64,000 bases of DNA from Seleniivibrio sp. (lineage in GTDB: Bacteria; Chrysiogenota; Deferribacteres; Deferribacterales; Geovibrionaceae), in the NCBI RefSeq assembly GCF_021209385.1, contig NZ_JAJOIL010000005.1:16877-80876 (forward strand). Direction: 5' to 3'. Both the position numbers and the translations under genes were made by a program. The notes beneath the pieces are model-generated. The model made no database searches. It saw only the letters and a program-made list of their open reading frames with translations, and was not told where the DNA came from. Every line of letters starts with the position of its first letter. Position 1 is the first letter of the stretch. Positions 18,529 through 28,131 of this stretch are shown here, one piece after another.

Positions 18529-19776
18529 TCAGTTCAGTATATATACAGTTTTGGGGCCTTCAAATATCCTGGACGCCCTTTTGATGTCCTCTTTCGTGAT
18601 GTGGCGAAGTACGTCGATGTAATTCTCGAAATAGCTGCTCGAAAGCCCTACGTTCTCGAAGAAACAAGCGTACCATGCCTGTTTGGAGTTGGTCTGCGAC
18701 TCGGTGAGTATCTTGCCCAGCATATAGTTTTTAACAGCCTCAAGCTCTTCGTCTGTGAGGGTCTCTATGAAAGTCCTGTTTATCCTGTCGATTGATTCCA
18801 CCGCATCCGGAATATTTTCGGAGTTCAGCCCGATGTAAGACATAAACCTTGACCGGCAGAGTTTCGATCCGTAAGCCGAACCTACGGAATAGGCATAGCC
18901 TTTGTCTTTGCGCAGTTCGTTAAAATATCTGCTGCTCATTCCGCCGCCTAGTATGTCCGCAATGACCTTAATGGAAGGATAATCCTTATCACCTGCATCG
19001 GGAGCTGTGTAGCCTATATAAAGTTTCGCCTGTTTGGCGTTCTTGTCTTTCTCTTCAATTCGGGAATCTTTAGTTATCTCGCTTCCTTCGCATGATGGAA
19101 CGTATTCTTTTCCGGCAGGAAGCGCCGCAAAGATGGCGCGGATGCGTCCCATCTGGTCGTCTGTGAAGTTACCCGCCACAGCAAGCGTGATGTTCTTTCC
19201 TGCGAACATCTCCTTCGCATATGCCTTCATGTCTGCTTCAGTGAGGGATTCCACACTTTTAAGAGTGCCTTCGGAGGGCAGACCGTAAGGGTGTGAGCCG
19301 TATGTAGCTTTATTAAAGTTATTAAATGATCTTGATGAGGGGTTGTCTTCTGCGGAAATTATAGCCTCTTTCAGCAGATTCTTTTCACGCTTGAACACCT
19401 CGCTGTCGACAACGGGGTTGTTCAGCATTGTAGAGTAAAACCCGATAAGCTTGTCAAATTTGTCTGAAGGGATGGAGAATGAAACCTCCATGAAATCCGA
19501 ACTAGCGGATGCGGATATACTCCCGCCGTAAAACTCAACCTGTTTAAGCAGTTCGCTGCTCTTAACCCATGCCGATGTGAAAAGATCGCCCAGACCGTTA
19601 TTCTTTTCAGTCTCTCTTATGGTGCCGCCCTTAACAAAAAATACAATAGACATAGTGTTAGTATACGGGCGTTTGATCTCGATAACTCTGACACCGTTTT
19701 CCATAACAGGCTTTCCTCCGGCATAAACATAAAGCGAGCTGAACAGGCTCAGCAGACAAATTAAAAATATTCTCAT
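18529..19776 (-). CDS. M16 (insulinase/processing peptidase) family protein lacking the zinc motif
   Basis: 415 residues: signal peptide (MRIFLICLLSLFSSLYVYAG), then two M16-type domains. The conserved context GTIRETEKNNG, GGSISASASSDF and GGGMSSRYFNELRKDKGYAYSVGS marks the family. At the place where active enzymes have HxxEH (after the NNG) this protein reads GDLFTS, and no HxxEH occurs elsewhere. It is therefore probably a non-catalytic partner, as in M16 heterodimers. No active M16 partner is encoded in the window. It overlaps purN by 4 nt in one operon. Confidence 0.85.
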   Translation of the reverse strand: MRIFLICLLSLFSSLYVYAGGKPVMENGVRVIEIKRPYTNTMSIVFFVKGGTIRETEKNNGLGDLFTSAWVKSSELLKQVEFYGGSISASASSDFMEVSFSIPSDKFDKLIGFYSTMLNNPVVDSEVFKREKNLLKEAIISAEDNPSSRSFNNFNKATYGSHPYGLPSEGTLKSVESLTEADMKAYAKEMFAGKNITLAVAGNFTDDQMGRIRAIFAALPAGKEYVPSCEGSEITKDSRIEEKDKNAKQAKLYIGYTAPDAGDKDYPSIKVIADILGGGMSSRYFNELRKDKGYAYSVGSAYGSKLCRSRFMSYIGLNSENIPDAVESIDRINRTFIETLTDEELEAVKNYMLGKILTESQTNSKQAWYACFFENVGLSSSYFENYIDVLRHITKEDIKRASRIFEGPKTVYILN

Positions 19777-20375
19777 ATCACAAAGACCTTGCGTCCTTCA
19801 ACCTTAAGTTTGTCAGCACAGAACAGTGCCACAGCCTCAGGGTATATTCTGTGTTCTTCTTTCAGTATACGCTCGGAGAGTGTGTGGTCATCATCATCCT
19901 GATTAACGGGTACCACCGCCTGAAGGATTATGCTTCCGTGATCCATCTCCTCATCAACGAAATGCACGGTGCATCCTGCGAATTTCACACCGTACTCGAA
20001 AGCCTGTTTCTGAGCATCCAGCCCCTTGAACGAAGGGAGAAGAGAAGGATGTATGTTGAGTATCCTGTTGCGGAACTCGCTGACGAAATAAGGTGATATG
20101 ATGCGCATGAAGCCAGCCAGACAGATAAGCTCTACACCGTTCTCTCTGAGGATACGCACCAGTTCCCTGTCATAAGCTTCGCGTCCGTCGAACTCTTTCG
20201 GGTTAACGAACACTGCGTTCAGCCCCTGTTCCCGTGCAAACTCAAGCCCCTTTGCGTCGGCTTTGTTGCTTATAACAACGGCTATCTCACCGTTTATAGC
20301 GCCTTCGTCTATTTTCTTTTTGATTGATATAAAGTTACTGCCGCGACCGGACAGAAGAACTGCTATCTTTTTCAA
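19773..20375 (-). CDS. purN: Phosphoribosylglycinamide formyltransferase
   Basis: 200 residues. Transfers a formyl group from 10-formyl-THF to GAR in purine synthesis. Seen: LLSGRGSNF near the N-terminus, the active-site region FMRIISPYFVSEFRNRILNIHPSLLPSFKG (Asn/His) and CTVHFVDEEMDHGSIILQ (Asp). It overlaps both purM (4 nt) and the M16 gene (4 nt), indicating translational coupling. Confidence 0.95.
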   Translation of the reverse strand: MKKIAVLLSGRGSNFISIKKKIDEGAINGEIAVVISNKADAKGLEFAREQGLNAVFVNPKEFDGREAYDRELVRILRENGVELICLAGFMRIISPYFVSEFRNRILNIHPSLLPSFKGLDAQKQAFEYGVKFAGCTVHFVDEEMDHGSIILQAVVPVNQDDDDHTLSERILKEEHRIYPEAVALFCADKLKVEGRKVFVI

Positions 20376-21397
20376 TTCACACCCTCAATCTCCACTTCTC
20401 CGGTGGATGTTACACTGCCTATGACAGCCGCATCGTCCAGAAGTTTGATAATTTTATCCGCTTCGGACTTTTCAACTGCAATGATAAAACCGACGCCCAT
20501 GTTGAAAACCCTGTAGAGTTCTTTGGGCGCAACACCTGACTTTTCGAGAATAAATTTATATATTTCAGGCAGTTTGAAGGTTTTCGGGTCTATTTTGCAT
20601 CCTGTGCCTTCGGGAAGCACTCTGGGTATGTTGTCGTAAAATCCGCCGCCGGTGATATGCACCATTCCTTTGATGTCGATACCTTCGGCAAGCAGTTTCA
20701 TGATATGGGGAACATATATTTTTGTGGGAATGAGAAGTGCGTTCTTAAGCTTCGTGTCGCCGTATACAACGTCGTCGGGTTTCATGCCGAGGCTGTCAAA
20801 GAACAGCTTGCGCGCCAGTGAAAATCCGTTGCTGTGCAGACCGCTGGAAGATATACCCACCAGAACGTCGCCCGCCTTTATGCGTTCGCCTGTGATAGCC
20901 TTTGGCTTGTCCAATATACCGACCGCGAATCCGGCGAGGTCGAAATCATCGCCCGCATACATTCCGGGCATCTCCGCAGTTTCGCCCCCGACGAGAGGAC
21001 AGTCGGATATGCGGCACCCTTCGGCAATACCTTTAACAACTTCCGCCATCTTCTCGGCGGAAAGTTTGCCTGTCGCCATATAATCCAGAAAGAACAGCGG
21101 TTTGGCACCAGTTACAATTATATCGTTTACACACATGGCAACAAGGTCAATCCCGACAGTGTCCAGAATATTAGTATCTATAGCCACTTTCAGTTTTGTT
21201 CCCACTCCGTCGGTTCCCGACACAAGAACGGGATGTTCCATGCCCTTCATACAGGACACATCAAAAAATCCGGCGAATCCGCCTATGCTTCCCAGCACGT
21301 TTTTATTGTATGTGGACTCGACCGTCTTTTTTATTACCGATACGAAACGGTTGCCCTCGTCAATATCAACGCCGCTTGATTTGTAATCCAGAGACAC
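20372..21397 (-). CDS. purM: Phosphoribosylformylglycinamidine cyclo-ligase (AIR synthetase)
   Basis: 341 residues. ATP-dependent ring closure of FGAM to AIR, the step after PurL. Family motifs: YKSSGVDIDEGNRFV at the start, SGTDGVGTKLKVA, VGGETAEMPGMY and HITGGGFYDNIPRVLP. Coupled to purN by a 4-nt overlap and located 9 nt after the response-regulator gene. Confidence 0.96.
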   Translation of the reverse strand: MSLDYKSSGVDIDEGNRFVSVIKKTVESTYNKNVLGSIGGFAGFFDVSCMKGMEHPVLVSGTDGVGTKLKVAIDTNILDTVGIDLVAMCVNDIIVTGAKPLFFLDYMATGKLSAEKMAEVVKGIAEGCRISDCPLVGGETAEMPGMYAGDDFDLAGFAVGILDKPKAITGERIKAGDVLVGISSSGLHSNGFSLARKLFFDSLGMKPDDVVYGDTKLKNALLIPTKIYVPHIMKLLAEGIDIKGMVHITGGGFYDNIPRVLPEGTGCKIDPKTFKLPEIYKFILEKSGVAPKELYRVFNMGVGFIIAVEKSEADKIIKLLDDAAVIGSVTSTGEVEIEGVN

Positions 21398-21406
21398 ACT
21401 CTCCCC

Positions 21407-22924
21407 CTATTTTCCTTTTACAAGTCTTTCTATCTCTTTTCTGATGGCGCGCTCCACAAGAACTGGAAGCTCCTCCTCCAGAATACGGGTTATCTTATCT
21501 GTCAGAACCTCTTTTATGGCAAATTTCAGAGTATCCTCATCAATCGCCTCGTATACTGCTTCAACAAGTTTTTCCTCGCTGATGCGTATCATGGGTTCTG
21601 GGTCTATTATCCCTTTATCTTCAATGTATTCGGGTTCTTCCTCAATATGAGGTTCAGGCTCGGCAGAAGGTTCTTCATATGCTGGCATATCAGTATGCAC
21701 ATCATCCGATTCTATCGGGTCATGCACCTGCTCTTCCATAACATCGCTGAGCGAAAGTTCCGCCTGGATATCGGTAAGAACGGTTTCAACCGTCTCGTCA
21801 AGAGCTTCTTCCGCATCGTTCAGTGTTGCGTCGGCATGTGTCACATCTTCTGAAATATGTTCTTCGTTTATACCGTCGAGGATATTGTCAAGCTCGTCCC
21901 CTTCCGGTTCATCAAGCTCGCTGAACAGATTCTCCTGTTCAGCCTCTGTCAGCTCTGTCTCCGGTTCAAGTACTACCTCAACAGTCTCTTCCGGCTCTTC
22001 CTGTTTCTCTTCTTTTTCCTCAAGCTGATCCTCATCAACCTCAATCAGTCCTTCAAACGTTTCCTGAGGTTCGGTTCCGGTCTGCTCAGGTTCATCCTCT
22101 ATAACCTCTTCCGGCTCAGGAACTGTCATTGCAAGCTCCGCAGCAAGTCTCTCTTCCTCTTTCTTTCGTTCCTCTTCCGCAAGGAGCTGGTCTTCGTCAA
22201 CCTCTATCAGCCCTTCAAACGCACTGGAAGAAGGAGCCGCCGAACGACCTATATCAGCAAGGGCATCCTCTGCCACCGACGGCATTTCCACTTTGGTCAC
22301 AGGATGCACCTGCACAGGTTCTTCAAAAACCGCTTCTTTCTGTATCTCAGGCTCTTCCTGTATTTCCGGTTCAGCCTGTACCGCTTGCTCTTCAAAAAGC
22401 TCTTCGGGAATTGTCACATCTTCAACAGTTGCGGGGAGTTCCTCCTCTTCGGGTTCCTCCTCCGTGAGCATCATCTCCATCTCTTCTGGGACGTCGGTCA
22501 TAGCCGCCGCAAGTTCTTCATCCGTGGGAGTTTCAGATATATCGAGTGTTTCATGATAGGGTGCGCTGTTGAATCCGCTTGCTATCTTTTCTTCAAGAGT
22601 TTTCGCGTCGAATGGTTTGTATATGAAATCGTCTGCGCCGACTATATGGCAAAGATTGCTGTCAAACTGGTCAAAGGCGCCTGTGAGCAGGATTATCACA
22701 ACATTTCCCGCCGCATTCCGCAGTGCCGCTATCATGTCTTTTGAAGCTATGTCGCCGAGTTTGTTGTCCAGAAGAATCAGGTCGGGTTTGTCTGTTTTTA
22801 TATGACTCAGAGCTTCTTCTTTGCTGAACACCTTGACAACATCGTATTTTTCCTTGTCCAGACAAAGGTCTATGACCCTGTGGATGGTAACGCTGTCGTC
22901 GATAAGCATTATTCTCTTCTTCAT
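21407..22924 (-). CDS. Response regulator with long acidic disordered region
   Basis: 505 residues from ATG 22924 (MKKRIMLIDDS); the track start 22957 lies before the likely SD (AGGGGTG). Residues 1-120 are a receiver domain: acidic pair IDDS, phospho-acceptor DLILLDN, Thr in LLTGAFD, Lys in IYKPF. Residues ~130-430 are extremely Glu-rich and of low complexity, with the motif FEGLIEVDEDQL occurring twice. The last ~60 residues (EEKLVEAVYEAIDE to KEIERLVKGK) form amphipathic helices. There is no DNA-binding or enzyme domain, so output is probably by protein contact. First gene of an operon with purM-purN. Confidence 0.85.
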   Translation of the reverse strand: MKKRIMLIDDSVTIHRVIDLCLDKEKYDVVKVFSKEEALSHIKTDKPDLILLDNKLGDIASKDMIAALRNAAGNVVIILLTGAFDQFDSNLCHIVGADDFIYKPFDAKTLEEKIASGFNSAPYHETLDISETPTDEELAAAMTDVPEEMEMMLTEEEPEEEELPATVEDVTIPEELFEEQAVQAEPEIQEEPEIQKEAVFEEPVQVHPVTKVEMPSVAEDALADIGRSAAPSSSAFEGLIEVDEDQLLAEEERKKEEERLAAELAMTVPEPEEVIEDEPEQTGTEPQETFEGLIEVDEDQLEEKEEKQEEPEETVEVVLEPETELTEAEQENLFSELDEPEGDELDNILDGINEEHISEDVTHADATLNDAEEALDETVETVLTDIQAELSLSDVMEEQVHDPIESDDVHTDMPAYEEPSAEPEPHIEEEPEYIEDKGIIDPEPMIRISEEKLVEAVYEAIDEDTLKFAIKEVLTDKITRILEEELPVLVERAIRKEIERLVKGK

Positions 22925-23020
22925 ATAACACCCCTGACCGATTGATTCACAATTCACCGCTTCAGAAAACCTGACAAATCATGATAACATCATAATGCTG
23001 ATTAATCAACGGATTAAGGC

Positions 23021-23515
23021 TTATCTGCACTCCATTTCGGGCTTGCCGAAACGCTCGATGATACGTTTGTTCACACAGGCGGGAACAAACTGGGCAACAT
23101 CGCCTGCGTGGAGGGCAACCTCGCGTATGGTGCTTGAGCTTAAGAAGATATGCTCCTGTGTGGGCATAAGAAAAACGCTTTCACAGTCCGGATCCATGTT
23201 TCTGTTCATGAGTGCGAGCTGAAACTCAAACTCAAAGTCGCTCACAGCCCGCAGACCGCGCACAACAACGTTCGCTTTATGCTTTTTGAGAAAATTCACC
23301 AGCAGGCAGGTGAAAGGCACTACAGTTACCTGCGGCATATACGCCATGGTTTCTTTAGCCATCTCCACTCTCTCTTCCAGAGTGAACGCAGTCCCCTTTT
23401 TTTTATTCTCGGACACAGCAAGAATGACATTGCCGAACAGCTTTACCGCCCGCTCAGCAATATCCACATGACCGTTTGTCATCGGGTCGAATGTTCCGGG
23501 ATAGACTGCAATCAT
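23021..23515 (-). CDS. coaD: Phosphopantetheine adenylyltransferase
   Basis: 164 residues. Fourth step of coenzyme A synthesis. Motifs: YPGTFDPMTNGHVDI (nucleotidyltransferase TxGH), VVRGLRAVSDFEFEFQLALMN, and the C-terminal SSSTIREVA. The ATG overlaps the rsmD stop by 4 nt; this rsmD-coaD pairing is very common. Confidence 0.96.
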   Translation of the reverse strand: MIAVYPGTFDPMTNGHVDIAERAVKLFGNVILAVSENKKKGTAFTLEERVEMAKETMAYMPQVTVVPFTCLLVNFLKKHKANVVVRGLRAVSDFEFEFQLALMNRNMDPDCESVFLMPTQEHIFLSSSTIREVALHAGDVAQFVPACVNKRIIERFGKPEMECR

Positions 23516-24051
23516 TTGCCACCGCCGCCTGCCGCGAGATAATATATTTTCGTATCGCCGTATTTTTTCTCATTCTCTATAAAAAAGTCTGTATTTGCAA
23601 CATCAAATGGTGAACGGAAGCTCTCTTCAAATACGATTGTTCCGCCCTCTGCCAGAAGTTCTCCGTCTGCTATCATACCCAGAAGCTCCGCAGGAGCGTA
23701 TTTACCGTATGGCGGATCGATGAAGATAACGTCAAACTTTCCTGTAAGCGTCGGAAGAATTTTTATAACGTCGCCTTTTATGATATCTGTGCTGTCTTCC
23801 ATGTCTTTGATATTCTTTTTGACGAATGTAACGTCAGTATCCACAAAAACTGCCTTGTCTGCGCCGCGGCTTATCGCCTCTATACCGTATGACCCTGTTC
23901 CGCAGAAGAGGTCGAGAACATGCGCACCCTCCACAGTATCAAAAAGAACGGAAAATACAGCGTTGCGTACCTTATCCGTTGTGGGGCGAACCGACAAGTC
24001 TTTCGGCGTGAAAAGCTGCCTGCCTTTGAATGTACCGCTTATAACTCTCAA
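23512..24051 (-). CDS. rsmD: 16S rRNA (guanine966-N2)-methyltransferase
   Basis: 179 residues. Start motif MRVISGTFKGRQL and RPTTDKVRNAVFSVL are typical of RsmD. The SAM motif is VLDLFCGTGSYGIEAISRGA and the N-methyltransferase motif FIDPPYGKY. The first 80 nt overlap the end of the upstream radical SAM gene in another frame. Followed by coaD with a 4-nt overlap. Confidence 0.94.
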   Translation of the reverse strand: MRVISGTFKGRQLFTPKDLSVRPTTDKVRNAVFSVLFDTVEGAHVLDLFCGTGSYGIEAISRGADKAVFVDTDVTFVKKNIKDMEDSTDIIKGDVIKILPTLTGKFDVIFIDPPYGKYAPAELLGMIADGELLAEGGTIVFEESFRSPFDVANTDFFIENEKKYGDTKIYYLAAGGGGK

Positions 24052-24997
24052 CTTCAGTTATCCTCTTGCATATTGTTCTGATGTCGGGCTTTGCGCCCTC
24101 TTTTATCTCAAGTCTGCCCTCACAGGCTTCTCTGTTATATCCGTTATAACCGTATGCAGTGTTTATATATTTCCTGTCCAGAGCCAGATTATGCCCCAAA
24201 CCTAAATATATGGCAACGGCTATTGTTTTAACCATGTCTCCGGTCGCCGGATGATACTCACCCGCGGCGATCTGCTCCTGCATACTCTCAGCGTCCTGTA
24301 AACCGATGCGGATAACCTCTATATCTTCCGCCTCAAACAGTATAAGACCATACGCACAGCGTGCCAGTGTCTCTGCCAAAGGAAGACAGACGTGTTCGCC
24401 GGACAGCCAGAGAGAATAGAGTTCCGTATCTTTCAGTACAACACATGGGTATATGCGCACATATTCAGGCTTTACACTCAGCACAGAAGTCACTGTGGCG
24501 TCGAAGCTACAAAAATTCTCGCCGTACATGCCTGTCATTATCTGTGCGGAAAGTTTTTTAATGTGTTTTTTTACCGTGTGCAGCGCTTGAATGGTCTCTT
24601 CTGAATTACATGGACGTTTATTAAGCTTAAGAACGTCATCGTCAAGACTCTGCACACCTATCTCAACTGTCTCTACACCTTTTGCCGCAGCCTCTGCCAT
24701 ATTTGCGTCGGTTACACAATCCGGGCTGGTGGAGAAACGCAACTTTTTGAAACCATAGCCGCGAGCAATAGAATAAAGCCTCTGCTGAAGCGCGTCAGGC
24801 AGACAGGTAAAGCTTCCCCCGTAGTAGGCGAGCTCATCCCAGTTATCTGATATATCAAGATATTTTCTTATCTGCTGTTCGACTGATGAAAGAATTTCAG
24901 AAGGATTCTGACCTGTAATTGAGTTTTGACTGCAATAGACGCATCTTTGTCTGCATCCGGCGAAAGGAATGAATACGGGAAGTATCCTATTTTTCAT
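23972..24997 (-). CDS. Radical SAM protein (Elp3-like superfamily), unknown substrate
   Basis: 341 residues from ATG 24997 ([15 protein letters not shown]). The cluster motif CRQRCVYCSQ is C-x3-C-x2-C; the rest has the Elp3/MiaB/NifB pattern (YYGGSFTCLP, VETVEIGVQSLDDDVLKLNKR, GLQDAESM). It lacks an acetyltransferase domain. The track start 25117 would overlap rnc by 131 nt; the chosen start overlaps it by 11. The C-terminus overlaps rsmD by 80 nt, which is long but both frames show conserved sequence at least in rsmD. This family often sits with rnc in anaerobes; function unknown. Confidence 0.8.
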   Translation of the reverse strand: MKNRILPVFIPFAGCRQRCVYCSQNSITGQNPSEILSSVEQQIRKYLDISDNWDELAYYGGSFTCLPDALQQRLYSIARGYGFKKLRFSTSPDCVTDANMAEAAAKGVETVEIGVQSLDDDVLKLNKRPCNSEETIQALHTVKKHIKKLSAQIMTGMYGENFCSFDATVTSVLSVKPEYVRIYPCVVLKDTELYSLWLSGEHVCLPLAETLARCAYGLILFEAEDIEVIRIGLQDAESMQEQIAAGEYHPATGDMVKTIAVAIYLGLGHNLALDRKYINTAYGYNGYNREACEGRLEIKEGAKPDIRTICKRITEVESYKRYIQRQAAFHAERLVGSPHNG

Positions 24998-25691
24998 TAC
25001 CCAGTTTCTTGAGCGCTTTTGCCGCGGCAGCTTTCTCTGCGTTCTTTTTTGTCTTTCCCTTGCCCTCTTCAGTAACAAGTCCTTCGACATGCACCCGAAC
25101 CAGAAAAATCTTGTCATGCTCGGGACCGGATTCGTCCAGAACCGTATATTCAGGCAGGGTGCCGAACTGGCGCTGGGTTATCTTCTGCAGTTCGCTTTTG
25201 GAATCTATAAAGGTGCTGTTTGAAATATCCTCGTCAATTCTTGTACCGAAATGGTCGATGATGATCTTGCGCGCTTCGTCATAACCGCCGTCAAGATAGA
25301 TGGCAGCCACCACGGATTCAAATATATCGCAGAGGAGTGATTCTTTATATTTGCCGCCGGACGCTTTTTCACCTTTGCCAAGAAGGATGTGATCCCCAAG
25401 CTCCATCTCAGTTGCGACCTTGCTCAGAAATCCTTCACTGACGAAAAAGCCCCGAAGTTTTGAGAGAAGTCCCTCGTCATAGTCCTTATATCTGTCCAGC
25501 AGATATTCCGTGACTATGAGCTGAAGAACTGCGTCGCCCAAAAATTCGAGCCGTTCATAGTTTTTGTTGTTCTTCTTCTCATGGGCGTAAGATCTGTGGG
25601 TCAGAGCCTCCAACACCACAGACCTGTCGCCAAAGCTGTAACCTAGCTTATGTTCGAGAGTTTCGAGATCCGAACTCAGCTTTTTATTCAT
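24987..25691 (-). CDS. rnc: Ribonuclease III
   Basis: 234 residues. Catalytic domain signature [19 protein letters not shown] (residues about 45-63) and second acidic site [15 protein letters not shown], then a C-terminal double-stranded-RNA-binding domain ending [16 protein letters not shown]. Processes rRNA precursors and structured RNAs. Start overlaps the fabF stop by 8 nt; acpP-fabF-rnc is a widespread order. Confidence 0.96.
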   Translation of the reverse strand: MNKKLSSDLETLEHKLGYSFGDRSVVLEALTHRSYAHEKKNNKNYERLEFLGDAVLQLIVTEYLLDRYKDYDEGLLSKLRGFFVSEGFLSKVATEMELGDHILLGKGEKASGGKYKESLLCDIFESVVAAIYLDGGYDEARKIIIDHFGTRIDEDISNSTFIDSKSELQKITQRQFGTLPEYTVLDESGPEHDKIFLVRVHVEGLVTEEGKGKTKKNAEKAAAAKALKKLGNEK

Positions 25692-26931
25692 ATCTCTTAA
25701 ATATTAATGTACCGTTTGTTCCGCCGAATCCGAACGAGTTGCTGAGAGCGTATTTGAAATCACATTTCTCAGGCTTATTGGGAACGTAGTAAAGATCGCA
25801 GTCGGGATCGGGGGTGGTATAGTTTATTGTCGGGGGGAGTATGCCTTTTTCAAGCGCCATACAGCAGTAGATAGCTTCAACGGAACCTGCCGCACCGAGA
25901 AGGTGACCTGTCATTGATTTTGTTGAGCTGATCTTCACATTTTTAGCATGATCGCCGAAAACTTTTTTAACAGCAAGAGTTTCTATCTTATCGTTAAAAG
26001 GAGTTGAAGTGCCGTGTGCGTTTATATAGCCGATGTCTTCGGGTTTAATACCTGCGTCCTCAAGTGCCGCCTGCATACATCTCATAGCGCCGTCACCTGT
26101 TTCATCGGGTGCTGTCATGTGATATGCATCGGCAGACGCGCCGTACCCTGCATATTCGCCGTAAATTTTTGCGCCTCTCGCCATAGCGTGCTCGTATGAC
26201 TCAAGAAGCATGATGCCGCAGCCTTCGCCCATAACAAAACCGTCACGGTCTGAATCGAAGGGACGTGAAGCCTTTTCGGGGTCGTCGTTTCTGCGTGAAA
26301 GTGCCTTCATATTGCCGAAACCGCCGATGGAAAGCGACGTGATGGCGCTCTCTGTGCCGCCTGCGAGCATAACGTCGGCATATCCGTGCTGAATAAGTCT
26401 TGCCGCCTCGCCCACAGAATGGGTTCCTGTTGTGCAAGCTGTAACGATGCTGTAGTTAGGTCCTTTGAATCCGAATTCAATAGATACCGCACCGCTCGCC
26501 ATGTTTATGATGGAAGTGGGGATGAAAAAGGGTGAAATCTTCTTAACGCCCTTCGCATCAAAATCTCTTGTGGTGTCTTCAATAGCTTTGAAGCCGCCGA
26601 TACCTGAACCGATGTGAGTACCGCATCTGGTGAGATCGGCCTTTTCCAAATCGAAGTTCGCCATTTTCACAGCGATAGCTGAAGCAGCGATGGCAAAAAT
26701 TACGAACTGTTCGTGCCTTTTGACAGCTTTGGGGTCTTTAACATACTGGGCGGCATCAAAATCGTCAACAACACCTGCAAACTTAACAGGGAGTTCCTCA
26801 GTGTTAAGTCTTTCAGCAGGAATATATTTGATTCCGCTCTTACCGTTCATAAGAGCATCCCAGTTTTTCTCATTTCCGCTGCCGAGGGGAGTTACAAGCC
26901 CGTAGCCTGTTACAACTACTCTTCTCTTCAC
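25684..26931 (-). CDS. fabF: Beta-ketoacyl-ACP synthase II
   Basis: Condensing enzyme of fatty-acid elongation. Catalytic Cys in [14 protein letters not shown], and the two histidines in [11 protein letters not shown] and [13 protein letters not shown] place the start at GTG 26931 ([17 protein letters not shown], 415 residues), because GGAGG lies 6 nt upstream, whereas ATG 26943 of the track has no SD and itself contains this SD in its second codon. Located 74 nt after acpP. Confidence 0.94.
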   Translation of the reverse strand: MKRRVVVTGYGLVTPLGSGNEKNWDALMNGKSGIKYIPAERLNTEELPVKFAGVVDDFDAAQYVKDPKAVKRHEQFVIFAIAASAIAVKMANFDLEKADLTRCGTHIGSGIGGFKAIEDTTRDFDAKGVKKISPFFIPTSIINMASGAVSIEFGFKGPNYSIVTACTTGTHSVGEAARLIQHGYADVMLAGGTESAITSLSIGGFGNMKALSRRNDDPEKASRPFDSDRDGFVMGEGCGIMLLESYEHAMARGAKIYGEYAGYGASADAYHMTAPDETGDGAMRCMQAALEDAGIKPEDIGYINAHGTSTPFNDKIETLAVKKVFGDHAKNVKISSTKSMTGHLLGAAGSVEAIYCCMALEKGILPPTINYTTPDPDCDLYYVPNKPEKCDFKYALSNSFGFGGTNGTLIFKRYE

Positions 26932-27005
26932 AAAATCCTCCATTTAGAAAAGGTCGGGGGGACAACCTTAACGGAAATCCCCCCTCATCTGAATTATGAT
27001 AAAAT

Positions 27006-27242
27006 TTACGCTTTTGCTTTTTCGATGTGAGAAATGGCATCGCCGACAGTTTTGATCTTTTCAGCTTCCTCATCGGGAATTTCAAGATCGAACTCTTCTT
27101 CAAAAGCCATGATAAGCTCAACAGTGTCAAGAGAGTCAGCGTCAAGGTCGTCTATGAAAGATGCGTCTTCTGTAACTGCGTCCGCATCAACATTAAGCTG
27201 CTCAACAATAATCTCTTTTACTTTAGCTGCGATATCTGACAT
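27006..27242 (-). CDS. acpP: Acyl carrier protein
   Basis: 78 residues, acidic. The phosphopantetheine-attachment motif [20 protein letters not shown] is intact (serine near residue 37). A strong SD (AGGAGG) precedes the ATG. The gap to fabG upstream (134 bp) contains a hairpin. Confidence 0.97.
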   Translation of the reverse strand: MSDIAAKVKEIIVEQLNVDADAVTEDASFIDDLDADSLDTVELIMAFEEEFDLEIPDEEAEKIKTVGDAISHIEKAKA

Positions 27243-27356
27243 TTTCTGTCCTCCTATGATCTCTTTAAAGAATTATCTTCTTCTCATCACATTGCATGTG
27301 TTATTTACTAAATATTGCGGCAGAAATCCAGTCATTTTAATTTCCGCCTTATATAT

Positions 27357-27374
27357 AAGCTTCTTACGAAGCTT
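27357..27374 (-). other. Inverted repeat between fabG and acpP
   Basis: AAGCTTC (27357-27363), 4-nt loop, GAAGCTT (27368-27374), directly after the fabG stop. Only ATATATAAG follows on the minus strand, so it is a poor terminator; it may be an mRNA processing or stabilising hairpin ahead of acpP, whose product is needed in excess over the enzymes. Confidence 0.45.
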
Positions 27375-27376
27375 TA

Positions 27377-28129
27377 TCACATGTACATTCCGCCGTTGAC
27401 GTGGATTGTCTGACCTGTGATATAGTCTGATGCGGGTGACGCAAGGAACATTACGGCTTCCGCAACATCGTCCGCCTCGCCCAGTTCGCCAAGAGATATC
27501 TTCGCGAGCATTGCGTCCACAACTTCTTTGGGAAGTCCGTCTGTCATTGCGGTGCGGATGAAGCCGGGAGCAACAGCGTTAACTCTGATACCACGGCTTG
27601 CAAGTTCCTGTGCGGAAGTTTTTGTGAGACCGACCAGCCCCGCTTTGCTTGCGGAATAGTTAGCCTGTCCTGCGTTTCCTGAAAAACCTACTACGGAAGC
27701 GATGTTTACGATCTTTCCGTATCTCTTTTTCATCATGCCTTTAAGAGCGGCTTTTGTACAGATGAACGCGCCTTTAAGGTTGATGTCGAGAACTCTTTCC
27801 CACTGTTCAACCTTCATACGCATGATGAGCCCGTCCTGAGTGATCCCTGCGTTATTCACAAGGATGTCCACAGTGCCGAGTGTGCCTTCAACCTCTTTTA
27901 TCATTGCCTCAACGCTGTCCTCTTTTGAAACGTCGGCAGCAAACGCAGCTGCAACGCCGCCTTTGTCTGTGATCTCTTTAACAACAGCTTCTGCATCGGC
28001 TTTGATGTTTGCGATGTCGATATAGTTCACCGCAACTTTTGCACCCTGTGCGGCCATTTTAAGCGCGATGATACGGCCAATGCCGCTGGAAGCGCCTGTA
28101 ACCAGCGCTACTTTTCCTTCAAGTACCAT
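27377..28129 (-). CDS. fabG: 3-oxoacyl-ACP reductase
   Basis: 250-residue short-chain dehydrogenase. Cofactor motif TGASSGIGR, catalytic Ser and YSASKAG (Tyr-x3-Lys), NNAGIT and the C-terminal ITGQTIHVNGGMYM typical of FabG. NADPH-dependent reduction of beta-ketoacyl-ACP. Two bases after fabD. Confidence 0.96.
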   Translation of the reverse strand: MVLEGKVALVTGASSGIGRIIALKMAAQGAKVAVNYIDIANIKADAEAVVKEITDKGGVAAAFAADVSKEDSVEAMIKEVEGTLGTVDILVNNAGITQDGLIMRMKVEQWERVLDINLKGAFICTKAALKGMMKKRYGKIVNIASVVGFSGNAGQANYSASKAGLVGLTKTSAQELASRGIRVNAVAPGFIRTAMTDGLPKEVVDAMLAKISLGELGEADDVAEAVMFLASPASDYITGQTIHVNGGMYM

Positions 28130-28131
28130 GT

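Noticed and set aside
17974-18795. 273-codon plus-strand ORF
   Set aside because: Antisense to dnaA and the end of the M16 gene; no motif, so a shadow ORF.
21857-22744. 295-codon plus-strand ORF rich in Phe, Leu and Arg
   Set aside because: It is the complement of the Glu-rich region of the response regulator; the apparent Phe/Leu richness comes from GAA/GAG read backwards (TTC/CTC).
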